A DNA stretch of 64,000 nt from positions 3,539,001-3,603,000 of the forward strand of contig NZ_CP088273.1 in assembly GCF_020731415.2 (NCBI RefSeq). The letters run 5' to 3'. Under the pieces are notes generated by a model. The model was not told the DNA's origin, searched no databases, and was given only the letters and a program-made list of their open reading frames with translations. This document shows, piece after piece, positions 43,429-52,469 of the stretch. Position numbers and translations under genes: made by a program. The first letter of the stretch is position 1, and each line of letters opens with the position of its first letter. The stretch is from Phyllobacterium sp. T1293. GTDB taxonomy: Bacteria; Pseudomonadota; Alphaproteobacteria; Rhizobiales; Rhizobiaceae.

Positions 43429-43944
43429 ATGCATATTATTATTGCGGTTCTAGGTGCAGCCGCTTTGATTTTTTACTGGATACTGAGAGCGCAATCAGCC
43501 GCCCGCGCGGTGCGTGAACTGGATCGGGATACACGGGGTCTGAGGAGCAAGGCCAAATATAGGTTTGAAGGCTTGATCGGCTCTCGCTACCGGCGAATCC
43601 GTGATCCGCGGCTGGCGGCAACGGTTCTGATGATCCAGCTGGTGCGCACCGGCACACCACTCACCATGGACGAAAAGCTGAAAATCATAGAATTGATCAG
43701 TGGCCCGCTGCAGATCGACGACCCCGATGCAATGTTCAAGAGGGCCTGGCAATATACAAAGCAACGGGGGTTCTTTTCGCCTATGGCCGATGAAATGGTG
43801 CCGATGCTGCGCGACCGCCTGACAATGGACGAGCGCTTTCAACTGATAGACATGTTGCGGCAAACGGCGTCTGCCTATGGCGAAGCGAGCGAATTGCAAA
43901 CGGGAATGATTTCACGTCTCAAGCGCCAGCTGGTGCAGGTTTAG
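43429..43944 (+). CDS. Membrane-anchored hypothetical protein, TerB-like fold possible
   Basis: A 171-residue protein with one N-terminal transmembrane helix (MHIIIAVLGAAALIFYWIL) and a soluble helical part. IRDPRLAATVLMIQLVRTGTPLTMDEKLKIIELI recalls the helix layout of TerB/DUF533-like proteins, but I am not certain. It is conserved in position between the CNNM gene and bolA in rhizobia. It overlaps bolA convergently by 4 bp. Confidence 0.7.
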   Translation: MHIIIAVLGAAALIFYWILRAQSAARAVRELDRDTRGLRSKAKYRFEGLIGSRYRRIRDPRLAATVLMIQLVRTGTPLTMDEKLKIIELISGPLQIDDPDAMFKRAWQYTKQRGFFSPMADEMVPMLRDRLTMDERFQLIDMLRQTASAYGEASELQTGMISRLKRQLVQV

Positions 43945-44243
43945 CGGCGTGTCGCTTCGCCCGGCGCTGTCGGTTCCAGCGCCAGAGCATGGACGCTGCC
44001 AGCCAGTTCGTCCTTGAGAACGTCGTTGATTGCCCGGTGGCGTGCCACGCGTGACAGGCCGGAAAAAGCTTCTGCGACAATGCGCACGCGAAAATGCGTT
44101 TCACCGGAACCGTCGAATGTGCCATGATGCCCGCTGTCTTCATGGTGGTGGCCGGCGTGCAGATGACTTTCGTTGATGACGGTCAGTGAAACAGGATGAA
44201 AAGCCTGCGTCAGTTTGTTTTCGATCGCTGACTGAGTGGACAT
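43941..44243 (-). CDS. bolA: BolA-family protein
   Basis: A 100-residue BolA/Fra2-type protein with the signature GETHFRVRIVAEAFSGLSRVARHRAINDVLKDEL and a histidine-rich loop (HLHAGHHHEDSGHHG), an iron-sulfur ligand region used with monothiol glutaredoxins. The frame is open 13 codons further, but ATG 44243 has AGGAGA upstream. The His count in the loop is unusually high. Confidence 0.93.
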   Translation of the reverse strand: MSTQSAIENKLTQAFHPVSLTVINESHLHAGHHHEDSGHHGTFDGSGETHFRVRIVAEAFSGLSRVARHRAINDVLKDELAGSVHALALEPTAPGEATRR

Positions 44244-44386
44244 TTCGTTCTCCTGCGCCCATATGGTAGTTTCATTTGGCAAATCCGTACATGATCACAA
44301 ATTTACCGCCATTTCAGGCGTTAGGTTGATCCATGGGCAATTGTCAATTCTTGTCTTGTAAACCAATCCGTTGATAATCGTACGCA

Positions 44387-45040
44387 ATGACCTCAAATTC
44401 GAAATATTTTGACAGCATCCGTATCCGCCCGAAAAAGGCGGAGGAGGAGAAATCGCGCATTCCCGTGTGCCAGTGGGATGGCTGTGACAAGCCCGGTCCA
44501 CACCGTGCGCCGGTTGGACGCATGAAAGAAGGCGAGTTCTTCCATTTCTGTATCGATCATGTTCGCGAATATAACAAAGGCTATAATTATTTTTCCGGCC
44601 TGTCCGATGTCGAAGTTGCACGCTACCAGAAGGAAGCGCTGACCGGCGACCGGCCCACCTGGACCGTTGCAGGTCTGCCGGGAAGCGGCGCTGGTGCCAG
44701 TGCGGCAGCCGCCGCAGCGGGCGGCGCGAAGACATCGCCTGATTTTTCCAAACTGCGTTCAGGCCGTGCGGCCTACCAGAATCGCTTCCGTGACCCGAAC
44801 AGCGTGTTCGGCGATGCAAGGCCGGCTGCGCGCCTGCGCAAAGCCAAGCCTTTGGAGGCAAAAGCGCTGGATACGCTGGGTCTTGATGTAAAAGCCACTG
44901 GCGAAGACATCAAGTCGCGCTATAAGGAGTTGGTGAAGCGCCATCATCCCGATGCAAACGGCGGTGATCGGGCTTCCGAGGATCGTTTCCGCGACGTTAT
45001 CCAGGCTTATCAATTGCTCAAACAGGCTGGTTTTTGCTAG
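44387..45040 (+). CDS. J-domain protein with N-terminal Cys/His motif
   Basis: A 217-residue protein with the J domain at the C-terminus (about 160-217; YKELVKRHHPDANGGDRASEDRF with intact HPD). The N-terminal part has C28-x4-C33 and C55-x2-H58 (VCQWDGC and HFCIDHV), a possible zinc site. A low-complexity Ala/Gly stretch (about 100-115) separates the halves. It should act as DnaK co-chaperone. Its conserved place between bolA and cobS in rhizobia suggests a link to metallo-protein assembly, which is inference. Confidence 0.85.
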   Translation: MTSNSKYFDSIRIRPKKAEEEKSRIPVCQWDGCDKPGPHRAPVGRMKEGEFFHFCIDHVREYNKGYNYFSGLSDVEVARYQKEALTGDRPTWTVAGLPGSGAGASAAAAAAGGAKTSPDFSKLRSGRAAYQNRFRDPNSVFGDARPAARLRKAKPLEAKALDTLGLDVKATGEDIKSRYKELVKRHHPDANGGDRASEDRFRDVIQAYQLLKQAGFC

Positions 45041-45060
45041 GACCGTGTTTGGCTGAATTC

Positions 45061-45082
45061 GAAGCCTCCCATTTGAGGCTTC
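45061..45082. promoter_or_regulatory. Hairpin between J-domain gene and cobS
   Basis: GAAGCCTC pairs with GAGGCTTC (arms 45061-45068 and 45075-45082) around a 6-base loop. There is no T run, so it is not a standard terminator. It sits 50 bases before cobS and could lie in the cobS leader. Confidence 0.4.
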
Positions 45083-45134
45083 ATGGGTGTGACTATCTTA
45101 TTGCGTCTGCGCGTGCAGTCGCGCTGGAGGCATG

Positions 45135-46121
45135 ATGAATAAGGTTGATCGCGATATTGCGAATTTGCCGGATACAACGGTTTCTGCCGCAAAGCTTTTC
45201 GGATTTGATACCGACATGATGGTTCCTGCCTATAAGGCAGGCGATGCATATGTGCCGGAGACCGATCCGGATTATCTGTTCGACAAGCAGACCACGCTCG
45301 CCATTCTGGCCGGGTTTGCCTTTAACCGACGCGTCATGGTGTCCGGTTATCACGGCACAGGTAAATCAACCCACATCGAACAGGTCGCCGCCCGCCTCAA
45401 CTGGCCTTGCGTGCGCGTCAATCTCGACAGCCACGTCAGCCGTATCGATCTCGTCGGCAAGGACGCGATCGTCGTCAAGGAAGGCATGCAGATCACGGAA
45501 TTCCGTGACGGCATCCTGCCATGGGCCTATCAGCACAATGTTGCGCTGGTGTTTGACGAATATGATGCCGGACGCCCCGACGTTATGTTTGTTATCCAGC
45601 GCGTTCTTGAATCCTCCGGCCGCCTGACCCTGCTCGACCAGAGCCGTGTTATCCGTCCGCACCCGGCTTTCCGCCTGTTCTCGACGGCAAACACCGTTGG
45701 TCTTGGCGATACGACAGGTCTTTATCACGGCACGCAGCAGATCAATCAGGCGCAGATGGATCGCTGGTCCATCGTGACGACGCTCAACTATCTGCCGCAT
45801 GACAATGAGGCAGCCATTGTTCTGGCAAAGGCCAAGCACTACCAGAACAAGGAAGGCAAGGAGATCGTCTCGAAGATGGTCCGCGTTGCCGACATGACCC
45901 GTGCGGCCTTTATCAATGGTGATCTGTCGACGGTGATGAGCCCGCGTACCGTTATTACCTGGGCCGAGAATGCCGATATCTTCAAGGATGTCGGTTTCGC
46001 GTTCCGCCTGACCTTTCTCAACAAGTGCGATGAACTGGAGCGTCCAATCGTTGCCGAGTTCTATCAGCGCGCGTTCGGCAAGGAACTGCCTGAGTCAACG
46101 GCCAACGTGGTCATAGGCTGA
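45135..46121 (+). CDS. cobS: Cobaltochelatase subunit CobS
   Basis: A 328-residue AAA+ subunit that, with CobT and CobN, inserts cobalt into hydrogenobyrinic acid a,c-diamide. Walker A is in [17 protein letters not shown] (about 76-92), Walker B in [18 protein letters not shown], and sensor regions in [17 protein letters not shown]. Two adjacent ATG codons follow GGAGG; the second (45135) has the better spacing. cobT follows after 13 bp. CobN is not in the window. Confidence 0.96.
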   Translation: MNKVDRDIANLPDTTVSAAKLFGFDTDMMVPAYKAGDAYVPETDPDYLFDKQTTLAILAGFAFNRRVMVSGYHGTGKSTHIEQVAARLNWPCVRVNLDSHVSRIDLVGKDAIVVKEGMQITEFRDGILPWAYQHNVALVFDEYDAGRPDVMFVIQRVLESSGRLTLLDQSRVIRPHPAFRLFSTANTVGLGDTTGLYHGTQQINQAQMDRWSIVTTLNYLPHDNEAAIVLAKAKHYQNKEGKEIVSKMVRVADMTRAAFINGDLSTVMSPRTVITWAENADIFKDVGFAFRLTFLNKCDELERPIVAEFYQRAFGKELPESTANVVIG

Positions 46122-46134
46122 GCGTCATCAGAGC

Positions 46135-48033
46135 ATGGCGGGTCCCGGAGACAATTCACGCACAAACCCGAAAGGTCCGGTTGATTCCGAGCCTTTCAAG
46201 CGCGCGGTTACGGCCTGCATGCGGGCCATTGCCGGCGACCATGAGATGGAAGTCGGGTTTGGCAATGATCGTCCGGCGCTGACAGGGCACCGGGCGCGCT
46301 TGCCTGATCTGCCCAAGCGTCCAACGGCGAACGATATTGCAGTCACCCGTGGCATCGGCGATTCCATGGCACTGCGCAAGGCGTGCCATAATGACCGTAT
46401 CCATGCGACGCTGGCGCCTGAGGGCAAGCAGGCGCGGGCGATTTTCGATGCGGTCGAACAGGCGCGTGTTGAAGCTATCGGTGCCTTGCGCATGGATGGC
46501 ATGGCTGAGAATCTGACCTCCATGCTGTCAGACAAATATTCACGGGCCAATTTCCCCGCCATCACTGACAAGGCCGAAGCGCCGCTGGAAGAAGCGGTTG
46601 CGCTCATGGTGCGCGAGAAGCTGACGGGCCGCAAAGCGCCCGAGTCGGCTGGTAATGTCGTAAACCTCTGGCGCGACTGGATTGAGGAAAAAGCTTCAGC
46701 TGATCTTGAACACCTCGGTGCCAAGATCAACGATCAGAACGCCTTTGCCCGGGTTGTGCGTGAAATGCTGGCTTCCATGGAGATGGCGGAAGAGCTTTCA
46801 CAGGAAAGCGAGCAGGACGACGAGCAGGAAAACAACGACGACGCGCCTGAGCCCGAAGAGAACAATGAGGGCGGCTCCGACGAAGATCAGGGCAGCGATG
46901 CCTCCGAGGATGATGATTCGGAAAGCGCCAGCGATGACAGCCAGTCGGGTGAAACCGAAGCGGCGGATGCGTCGTCTGACGATATAGATGATGACGCGGA
47001 TACGGAGGCGGAAATGCCCGGTGAGGCGCGCCGTCCGAATCAGCCTTTCTCCAATCTTGGCAGCGAGAGCGGCTATAAGGTTTTCACGCAGGAGTTCGAC
47101 GAAACCACCGATGCGGAAGAACTATGCGACGATGCGGAACTGGAACGCCTGCGCGCATTCCTTGATAAGCAGCTCGCCAATCTTTCCGGTGTCGTCGGGC
47201 GTCTGGCAAACCGTTTGCAGCGCCGCCTGATGGCGCAGCAGAATCGCTCGTGGGATTTCGATCTGGAAGAGGGTTATCTCGATCCGGCCCGTCTCGTGCG
47301 CGTTGTCATTGATCCCACCCAGCCGCTTTCCTACAAGCAGGAACGCGATACGGATTTCCGCGATACAATCGTCACGCTGCTGATTGATAATTCCGGTTCC
47401 ATGCGTGGCCGTCCGATCACCGTTGCGGCGACCTGTGCCGACATTCTGGCGCGCACGCTGGAACGCTGCGGTGTGAAGGTCGAGATTCTCGGCTTCACCA
47501 CTAAGGCGTGGAAGGGCGGTCAGGCCCGCGAAGCATGGCTGGAGCGCGGCAAACCCGCCAATCCCGGCCGTCTCAATGATCTGCGCCATATCGTCTACAA
47601 GCGTGCAGACGCCCCGTGGCGCCGCTCACGGCGCAATCTCGGATTGATGATGCGCGAAGGCCTCTTGAAGGAAAACATCGATGGCGAAGCCCTGATCTGG
47701 GCGCACCAGCGTTTGCTGGGACGGCCTGAACAGCGCAAGATCCTGATGATGATTTCTGACGGTGCGCCTGTTGATGATTCCACCCTGTCGGTTAACCCCG
47801 GCAATTATCTTGAGCGGCATCTGCGCGCGGTCATTGAAGAGATCGAGACACGCTCGCCGGTCGAGCTGATCGCCATCGGTATCGGCCATGATGTGACGCG
47901 GTATTATCGCCGTGCCGTGACTATCGTTGACGCGGAAGAATTGGCTGGGGCAATGACCGAGCAATTGGCTTCGCTGTTTGAAGAGCAGGAACAACGCCGC
48001 GGTGCGGGTAGATCATCTGCGCGGAAACGTTAG
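46135..48033 (+). CDS. cobT: Cobaltochelatase subunit CobT
   Basis: A 632-residue partner of CobS. The N-terminal helical domain (1-215) is followed by a very acidic Glu/Asp/Ser linker (about 220-300). A von Willebrand A domain with the MIDAS motif [11 protein letters not shown] (about 418-428) ends the protein. The acidic stretch and VWA domain match chelatase D-type subunits. It forms a two-gene unit with cobS. Confidence 0.97.
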   Translation: MAGPGDNSRTNPKGPVDSEPFKRAVTACMRAIAGDHEMEVGFGNDRPALTGHRARLPDLPKRPTANDIAVTRGIGDSMALRKACHNDRIHATLAPEGKQARAIFDAVEQARVEAIGALRMDGMAENLTSMLSDKYSRANFPAITDKAEAPLEEAVALMVREKLTGRKAPESAGNVVNLWRDWIEEKASADLEHLGAKINDQNAFARVVREMLASMEMAEELSQESEQDDEQENNDDAPEPEENNEGGSDEDQGSDASEDDDSESASDDSQSGETEAADASSDDIDDDADTEAEMPGEARRPNQPFSNLGSESGYKVFTQEFDETTDAEELCDDAELERLRAFLDKQLANLSGVVGRLANRLQRRLMAQQNRSWDFDLEEGYLDPARLVRVVIDPTQPLSYKQERDTDFRDTIVTLLIDNSGSMRGRPITVAATCADILARTLERCGVKVEILGFTTKAWKGGQAREAWLERGKPANPGRLNDLRHIVYKRADAPWRRSRRNLGLMMREGLLKENIDGEALIWAHQRLLGRPEQRKILMMISDGAPVDDSTLSVNPGNYLERHLRAVIEEIETRSPVELIAIGIGHDVTRYYRRAVTIVDAEELAGAMTEQLASLFEEQEQRRGAGRSSARKR

Positions 48034-48034
48034 C

Positions 48035-49051
48035 ATGAACCGTATTGCGCTGAACTTGCGGCGCATACGGTTCTTACCCGTTCTTGCCGTTCTGTGTGCG
48101 TTGCCGTCCCTCGCGCAAACAAATGCCGTCGCAACGGCATTGGTCACGGCCCGGCCTATTGCCTATTTCCGCATTGGTTCGACTGAAACCCGCTTCGGCG
48201 ACCTCGAATTTGTCGGCGGTCTGGAACTGCGATCCAGCAATGGCAATTTTGGCGGCATGTCGGCATTCCGCTATCTCGATCAGGGCAAATCCTTTCTCGG
48301 CATCACCGACACAGGATTCTGGTATGCGGGGGACATGCAGCGGGATGCAAAGGGTGTTCCAATCTCCGTCAGCGATTTTCGTCTGGCCCCGATTCAGGAT
48401 GCCAAAGGCAATGCCGTTGAAGGCAAACGCGATGCGGATGCGGAAGGCATGGCCGTTTCAGGCAAAACGGTTACGGTCTCGTTCGAGCGTATCCACCGCA
48501 TTGCCGAGTTTGATCTTGATCTGAAGGATTTCGCCTCACGGCCGAAAGATCTGCCGCTTCCTGTTCCGAAAACCGAACTGCGCAACAATCGCGGTTTTGA
48601 AACGGTCGCCTATGCACCAGCGGCGAGCCCGTTGAAGGGCGCGCGGGTCGCAGTTACAGAAAAGAGCATCAATAAGGCGGGTGATATCTATGCCGCTGTG
48701 CTGGAAGGGCCCGGCAAGGGCATCTTCTTCGTCAAGCGGCTGGATAGTTTCGATATCAGCGACGGGGATTTCCTGCCCAATGGCGACCTGCTGCTGCTGG
48801 AGCGCCGGTTCAATCTTGCCAGCGGGGTCATGCTGCGCATCCGCCGCATTGCCGCCGCCGATATCAAGCCGGGTGCGACTGTCGATGGTCCGTTCATCCT
48901 TGAGGCGGATATGCGTGATCAGATCGACAATATGGAAGGTCTGGCTGTCTGGCGGGCCGGGGATGGCTCGACCCGCATCTCAATGATCTCCGACGACAAC
49001 ACGTCGATCCTGCAGAGAAATCTCTATTTGGAATTCCGGTTGGCCGAATAG
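48035..49051 (+). CDS. Secreted esterase-like phytase-family protein
   Basis: A 338-residue protein with a signal peptide (LRRIRFLPVLAVLCALPSLAQ). A beta-propeller-like body of the esterase-like activity of phytase family (PF13449) follows: GGLELRSSNGNFGGMSAFRYLDQGKSFLGITDTGFWY, then DAEGMAVSGKTVTVSFE, then FLPNGDLLLLERRF. The catalytic role of this family is not well established. The start follows the cobT stop by one base, so it is likely co-transcribed. Its 3' end overlaps the convergent yhhQ by 28 bp. Confidence 0.85.
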   Translation: MNRIALNLRRIRFLPVLAVLCALPSLAQTNAVATALVTARPIAYFRIGSTETRFGDLEFVGGLELRSSNGNFGGMSAFRYLDQGKSFLGITDTGFWYAGDMQRDAKGVPISVSDFRLAPIQDAKGNAVEGKRDADAEGMAVSGKTVTVSFERIHRIAEFDLDLKDFASRPKDLPLPVPKTELRNNRGFETVAYAPAASPLKGARVAVTEKSINKAGDIYAAVLEGPGKGIFFVKRLDSFDISDGDFLPNGDLLLLERRFNLASGVMLRIRRIAAADIKPGATVDGPFILEADMRDQIDNMEGLAVWRAGDGSTRISMISDDNTSILQRNLYLEFRLAE

Positions 49052-49674
49052 ATCGCCGGGGCGAAAATGGCAAGGATCGCGCCATAGGGCACCAGCATCA
49101 CCACAGCCATGACAATCTTGACCATCAGATCGCCGAAACCGAGCGATGCCCACAGGGGAATCTGGCCGCCAAAGAAGGGCACGAGCGTTGCCAGCGACGA
49201 ATCGGCCTGTCCCGTGGCCGTATCGATCCATGCAAATTGCGCGGCAAAGGCGATGGAGAAGAACAAGAGCGTATCAAGCAGCGAGCCGAAGACGGCTGAC
49301 GCAAATGGTGCTTTCCACCATGTCAGTTGACGGAGCTTGCTGAACACCGTGATGTCGAGCAACTGAGCGCAAAGAAATGCCGTGCCCGATGCGATTGCGA
49401 TGCGCGGCGTTGCCAGCCAGATCGACAGAATCACCGCAATGAAGAAACCGGCATAGACGACCTTGCGGGCGAATTCCGGCCCAAAACGGCGGTTCGACAG
49501 ATCATTGACAAGGAAGGCGATGGGATAGGTAAAGGCCCCGTAGGTCAGGATTTCGCCCAATCCGAAATGCTGGAACGGATACTGCACCAATATATTGGAT
49601 GCAGCCACGACGGCGCACATGGCGAGAACAGGGAAAATGAAATCCGAAACGGTATAGGCGCGCGAAAGCGGCAT
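49024..49674 (-). CDS. yhhQ: Queuosine precursor transporter, YhhQ/VUT family
   Basis: A 216-residue membrane protein (about six segments) of the COG1738 family that imports queuine precursors such as preQ1 or preQ0. Family features seen: YPFQHFGLGEILTYGAFTYPIAFLVNDLSNRRFG, WWKAPFASAVFGSLLDTLLFF and GFGDLMVKIVMA. The ATG at 49674 is used; the frame remains open upstream through the leader. AGGAT lies 7 bases before it and overlaps the putative aptamer. It is separated from rpmB by a terminator and a preQ1-I-like element. Confidence 0.9.
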   Translation of the reverse strand: MPLSRAYTVSDFIFPVLAMCAVVAASNILVQYPFQHFGLGEILTYGAFTYPIAFLVNDLSNRRFGPEFARKVVYAGFFIAVILSIWLATPRIAIASGTAFLCAQLLDITVFSKLRQLTWWKAPFASAVFGSLLDTLLFFSIAFAAQFAWIDTATGQADSSLATLVPFFGGQIPLWASLGFGDLMVKIVMAVVMLVPYGAILAIFAPAIYSANRNSK

Positions 49675-49700
49675 TTTTTTATCCTGGGTAATGGAACCAG
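49671..49700 (-). promoter_or_regulatory. Candidate preQ1-I riboswitch in the yhhQ leader
   Basis: Read on minus, CTGGTTCCATTACCCAG is followed by GATAAAAAAATGC. CTGG pairs with CCAG (P1), and the tail is A-rich. Loop CATT can pair with AATG of the tail, giving an H-type pseudoknot that includes the ATG. GGUUC, ACCC and AUAAAAAA match the conserved parts of the preQ1-I motif as I remember it. The gene function (queuosine precursor import) agrees. The loop is a few bases shorter than in Bacillus examples. Confidence 0.6.
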
Positions 49701-49701
49701 C

Positions 49702-49727
49702 AACAATAAGGCCAGCATAGGCTGGCC
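49702..49727 (-). terminator. Rho-independent terminator of rpmB
   Basis: GGCCAGC and GCTGGCC (arms 49710-49716 and 49721-49727) form a 7-bp stem with a 4-base loop, followed on minus by TTATTGTTG. It lies 35 bases past the rpmB stop and immediately before the yhhQ aptamer, so yhhQ depends on read-through or a promoter overlapping this hairpin. Confidence 0.75.
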
Positions 49728-49762
49728 TCAAGCGATTATAATTTTAGAGCTGTATTGCCCGA

Positions 49763-50062
49763 TCAGGCAGCAACAGGCGCTTCAGCCGACTTCTTGGCAA
49801 TCTGGCGCTTCAGGAGGCGGGCACGCTGTGACAGCTCCTTCTCGTCAGCCTTGTTCAAGAATGCATCCAGACCACCGCGATGTTCAACGGTGCGCAGGGC
49901 ATGGGCCGAAACACGCAGACGGAAGCTCTGACCGAGAGCTTCGGAGATCAGCGTAACGTGGCACAGGTTTGGCAGGAAGCGGCGGCGCGTTCTGTTGTTC
50001 GCGTGGCTCACATTGTTGCCGTACTGTACCGATTTAGCGGTCAATTCACATGTGCGGGACAT
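49763..50062 (-). CDS. rpmB: 50S ribosomal protein L28
   Basis: A 99-residue ribosomal protein of the longer alphaproteobacterial type. [60 protein letters not shown] matches L28 throughout. ATG 50062 has AAGGTGAG upstream; an 8-codon longer frame is not used. Its promoter lies in 50063-50324 facing the DUF3108 gene. Confidence 0.97.
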   Translation of the reverse strand: MSRTCELTAKSVQYGNNVSHANNRTRRRFLPNLCHVTLISEALGQSFRLRVSAHALRTVEHRGGLDAFLNKADEKELSQRARLLKRQIAKKSAEAPVAA

Positions 50063-50324
50063 TTGGGTCTCACCTTCAAAATTCATTACCTATAGCCCGA
50101 ATGTTCTTTTTACCATCACACGTCGCCGTGCAGCGGCGCGCTTATCGGACAGGCGGCCTATTGGGAAGTCGCGTTTCTATAGTGATATGAGCCGCGCGCG
50201 TCAAGTGTGCTTGTGCTCTGGTTTTGTGTATTTAACCGACCTCGCGTAATGTTTAACACAACTTTGCCTGCTTTGTACGGTCTCACCACAGGCAATTCTT
50301 ACATATACGACTTAGGAGCAGGAC

Positions 50325-51131
50325 ATGACTGGTCCCATTCAGCGGCCCGGCTACGGGAAGACAGTGTTGGCTGCGGCGTCATTATTGGCGATTCTCTGTG
50401 CAGCACCCGCCAGCGCAGAGGAAAGCTACAAATCCGACTACCGGGTTTCCCTGCTTGGCCTGACAATCGCCAAGTCGTACTTCACGACCCGCGTTGCGGA
50501 CGGTGCCTATGAAGTCTCGGGCAGTTTGCGCAGTTCAGGACTGGTTACGGTGTTTGACGACACCAAAGGTACGATCGACGTCAAAGGTCAATTTACCAAA
50601 ACCGGAGCAGTGCCGAACTCCTATGTGGTCAAATACCGGCATGGCAAGAAAGACAAGAGCACTTCGATTGCCTTCGCCAAGGGCAATGTGACCGAGACCA
50701 CCAATGTTCCGCCCGTTCAAAAGAAAGACAAATGGGTGGAGCTCGCGCCTGAGTCCCTGCTGGGCGCCGCGGACCCGATTTCCGGCGTCATGGTCGCAGC
50801 CGATAATATCGGTCAGGTCTGCACCCAGACTTTGCATCTTTATGACGGGCAGACGCGGGTCGACCTTAAGCTTTCTCCCGTGGGCGCGCCACAACCGTTC
50901 TCTACCAAAGGTTTCAAGGGCGATGCGGTCACCTGCTCGGTCAAATTCATTCCCATCGGCGGCTACCGGCAGGGTCGCGATGCGATCGAATATCTGAAAA
51001 ACAAGAGCAAGATCAGTCTCACCTTTGCATCGCTCGGCAAGTCCGGTATCTATTCGCCCGTGCAGGCAAAGATCAGCACGCAGATTGGAACGGTTACCGT
51101 TTACGCGACCCGTTTTGAAAAGATGCAATAG
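50325..51131 (+). CDS. DUF3108 periplasmic protein
   Basis: A 268-residue secreted protein (signal VLAAASLLAILCAAPASAEE). The family core is KSDYRVSLLGLTIAKSYFTTRVADGAYEVSGSLRSSGLVTVFDDTKG, followed by beta-rich sequence. DUF3108 proteins are periplasmic with an unknown, probably lipid- or envelope-linked, role. It is divergent from rpmB and followed after 40 bp by the DMT transporter gene, possibly in one transcript. Confidence 0.87.
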   Translation: MTGPIQRPGYGKTVLAAASLLAILCAAPASAEESYKSDYRVSLLGLTIAKSYFTTRVADGAYEVSGSLRSSGLVTVFDDTKGTIDVKGQFTKTGAVPNSYVVKYRHGKKDKSTSIAFAKGNVTETTNVPPVQKKDKWVELAPESLLGAADPISGVMVAADNIGQVCTQTLHLYDGQTRVDLKLSPVGAPQPFSTKGFKGDAVTCSVKFIPIGGYRQGRDAIEYLKNKSKISLTFASLGKSGIYSPVQAKISTQIGTVTVYATRFEKMQ

Positions 51132-51171
51132 AAGCGGCAGGGGCGCCGCTCTTTCCTAATGGGGGCGGCGC

Positions 51172-52038
51172 GTGGCTACGTTTGTCGGGTTTCTTGCGGT
51201 AATCATGTGGGCGATGCTCGCACTTTTCACCGATATGTCGGGCAAGGTGCCGCCGTTTCAGCTGACAGCCATGACATTTGCCATTGGTGCCAGCCTCGGG
51301 CTGATTTCATGGCTCTGGCGGCCGGGCGCCGCAAAGCATCTGCGCCAACCGGCAAAAGTCTGGTTGCTCGGCGTTGTCGGCCTGTTCGGCTATCATTTCC
51401 TTTACTTTACTGCCCTGCGCAATGCGCCTGCGGTTGATGCAAGCCTCATTGCCTATCTCTGGCCGCTGTTCATCGTGGTCGGCTCGGCGCTGATGCCGGG
51501 CGAGCGCCTACGCTGGTTTCATGTGGCGGGAACATTGCTCGGCCTTGCCGGTACGGTGCTGATTATCACCAAGGGCGGTAATGTGGGCTTTGAAGCCAAA
51601 TATGCCTTTGGTTACGCGATGGCCGGGCTCTGTGCGATCACATGGGCTGCCTATTCGCTGCTGTCGCGGCGCTTTGCCAGCGTGCCCACCGATGCGGTGA
51701 CAGGATTCTGCCTGGCAACGTCTGTTTTGTCGCTGATTGCGCATTTGCGGCTTGAAGAGACCGTATGGCCCCAATCGCCAACGCAATGGCTGGCGGTGCT
51801 TGGGCTTGGGCTTTTCCCTGTCGGCGCGGCGTTCTACTGCTGGGACTTTGGCGTCAAGCGCGGCAATATTCAGGTTCTGGGTGCGTTGAGCTATGCATCG
51901 CCGCTTTTGTCGACGCTGGTGCTGATCATCGCCGGCGCAGCAGAACCAACGGTTCGTGTTCTCGTGGCTTGTCTGCTCATCACCCTTGGCGCTGTGCTTG
52001 CCGCCAAGGAGATGATCTTGCGCAAACCGAAGCCTTAG
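51172..52038 (+). CDS. EamA-family DMT transporter
   Basis: A 288-residue drug/metabolite transporter with ten segments in two EamA repeats: LIAYLWPLFIVVGSALMPGERL in the first and ALSYASPLLSTLVLIIAGAAEPT in the second. It starts at GTG (51172) behind a G-rich GGGGGCGG; no ATG is better placed. Members export amino acids or related metabolites; the substrate is unknown. It converges on the cupin gene with a 4-bp overlap. Confidence 0.9.
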   Translation: MATFVGFLAVIMWAMLALFTDMSGKVPPFQLTAMTFAIGASLGLISWLWRPGAAKHLRQPAKVWLLGVVGLFGYHFLYFTALRNAPAVDASLIAYLWPLFIVVGSALMPGERLRWFHVAGTLLGLAGTVLIITKGGNVGFEAKYAFGYAMAGLCAITWAAYSLLSRRFASVPTDAVTGFCLATSVLSLIAHLRLEETVWPQSPTQWLAVLGLGLFPVGAAFYCWDFGVKRGNIQVLGALSYASPLLSTLVLIIAGAAEPTVRVLVACLLITLGAVLAAKEMILRKPKP

Positions 52039-52469
52039 GGCTGCCAGCCCGGTTCAGCCAGTTCGAACTGGGCAAACTCAAAGCCCGGCGCAACCGTGCA
52101 GCCGACAAGCGTCCAGTCGCCAAGAGATTTGGCCGTCTGCCACTGCCCGGCGGGAACCACGGCTTGCGGGCGTTCACCGGCGAGAAGATCAAGCCCAAGC
52201 CTGTGCGTTTCATGCGGGCCGCCTTCCTTGGCAATGGTGAGCGCCAGCGGTGCGCCGCCATACCAGTGCCAGACCTCGGCTGCATCCTTTACCCGGTGCC
52301 AGGCAGACACCTCGCCCTTTTCCAGAAGAAAATATATGGCTGTGGAATGCCCGCGTCCGCCAACCGGCCAGTCGCCCTGATTGTCGCGAAAAGTCTGGAT
52401 ATAGGCTCCGCCTTCCGGATGCCGTTCCAGCCCGAGTGCTTTGCGGATTTGATCTGCGGTCAATGTCAT
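52035..52469 (-). CDS. DUF985 cupin-family protein
   Basis: A 144-residue cupin (Cupin_5): LGLERHPEGGAYIQTFR, TAIYFLLEKGEVSAWHRVKDAAEVWHWYGG and GCTVAPGFEFAQFEL. The His and Glu positions expected for a metal site are kept. Its ATG overlaps the gloB stop by one base (TGATG), so the two are coupled. The enzymatic role of DUF985 is unknown; some relatives bind sugars. Confidence 0.87.
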   Translation of the reverse strand: MTLTADQIRKALGLERHPEGGAYIQTFRDNQGDWPVGGRGHSTAIYFLLEKGEVSAWHRVKDAAEVWHWYGGAPLALTIAKEGGPHETHRLGLDLLAGERPQAVVPAGQWQTAKSLGDWTLVGCTVAPGFEFAQFELAEPGWQP

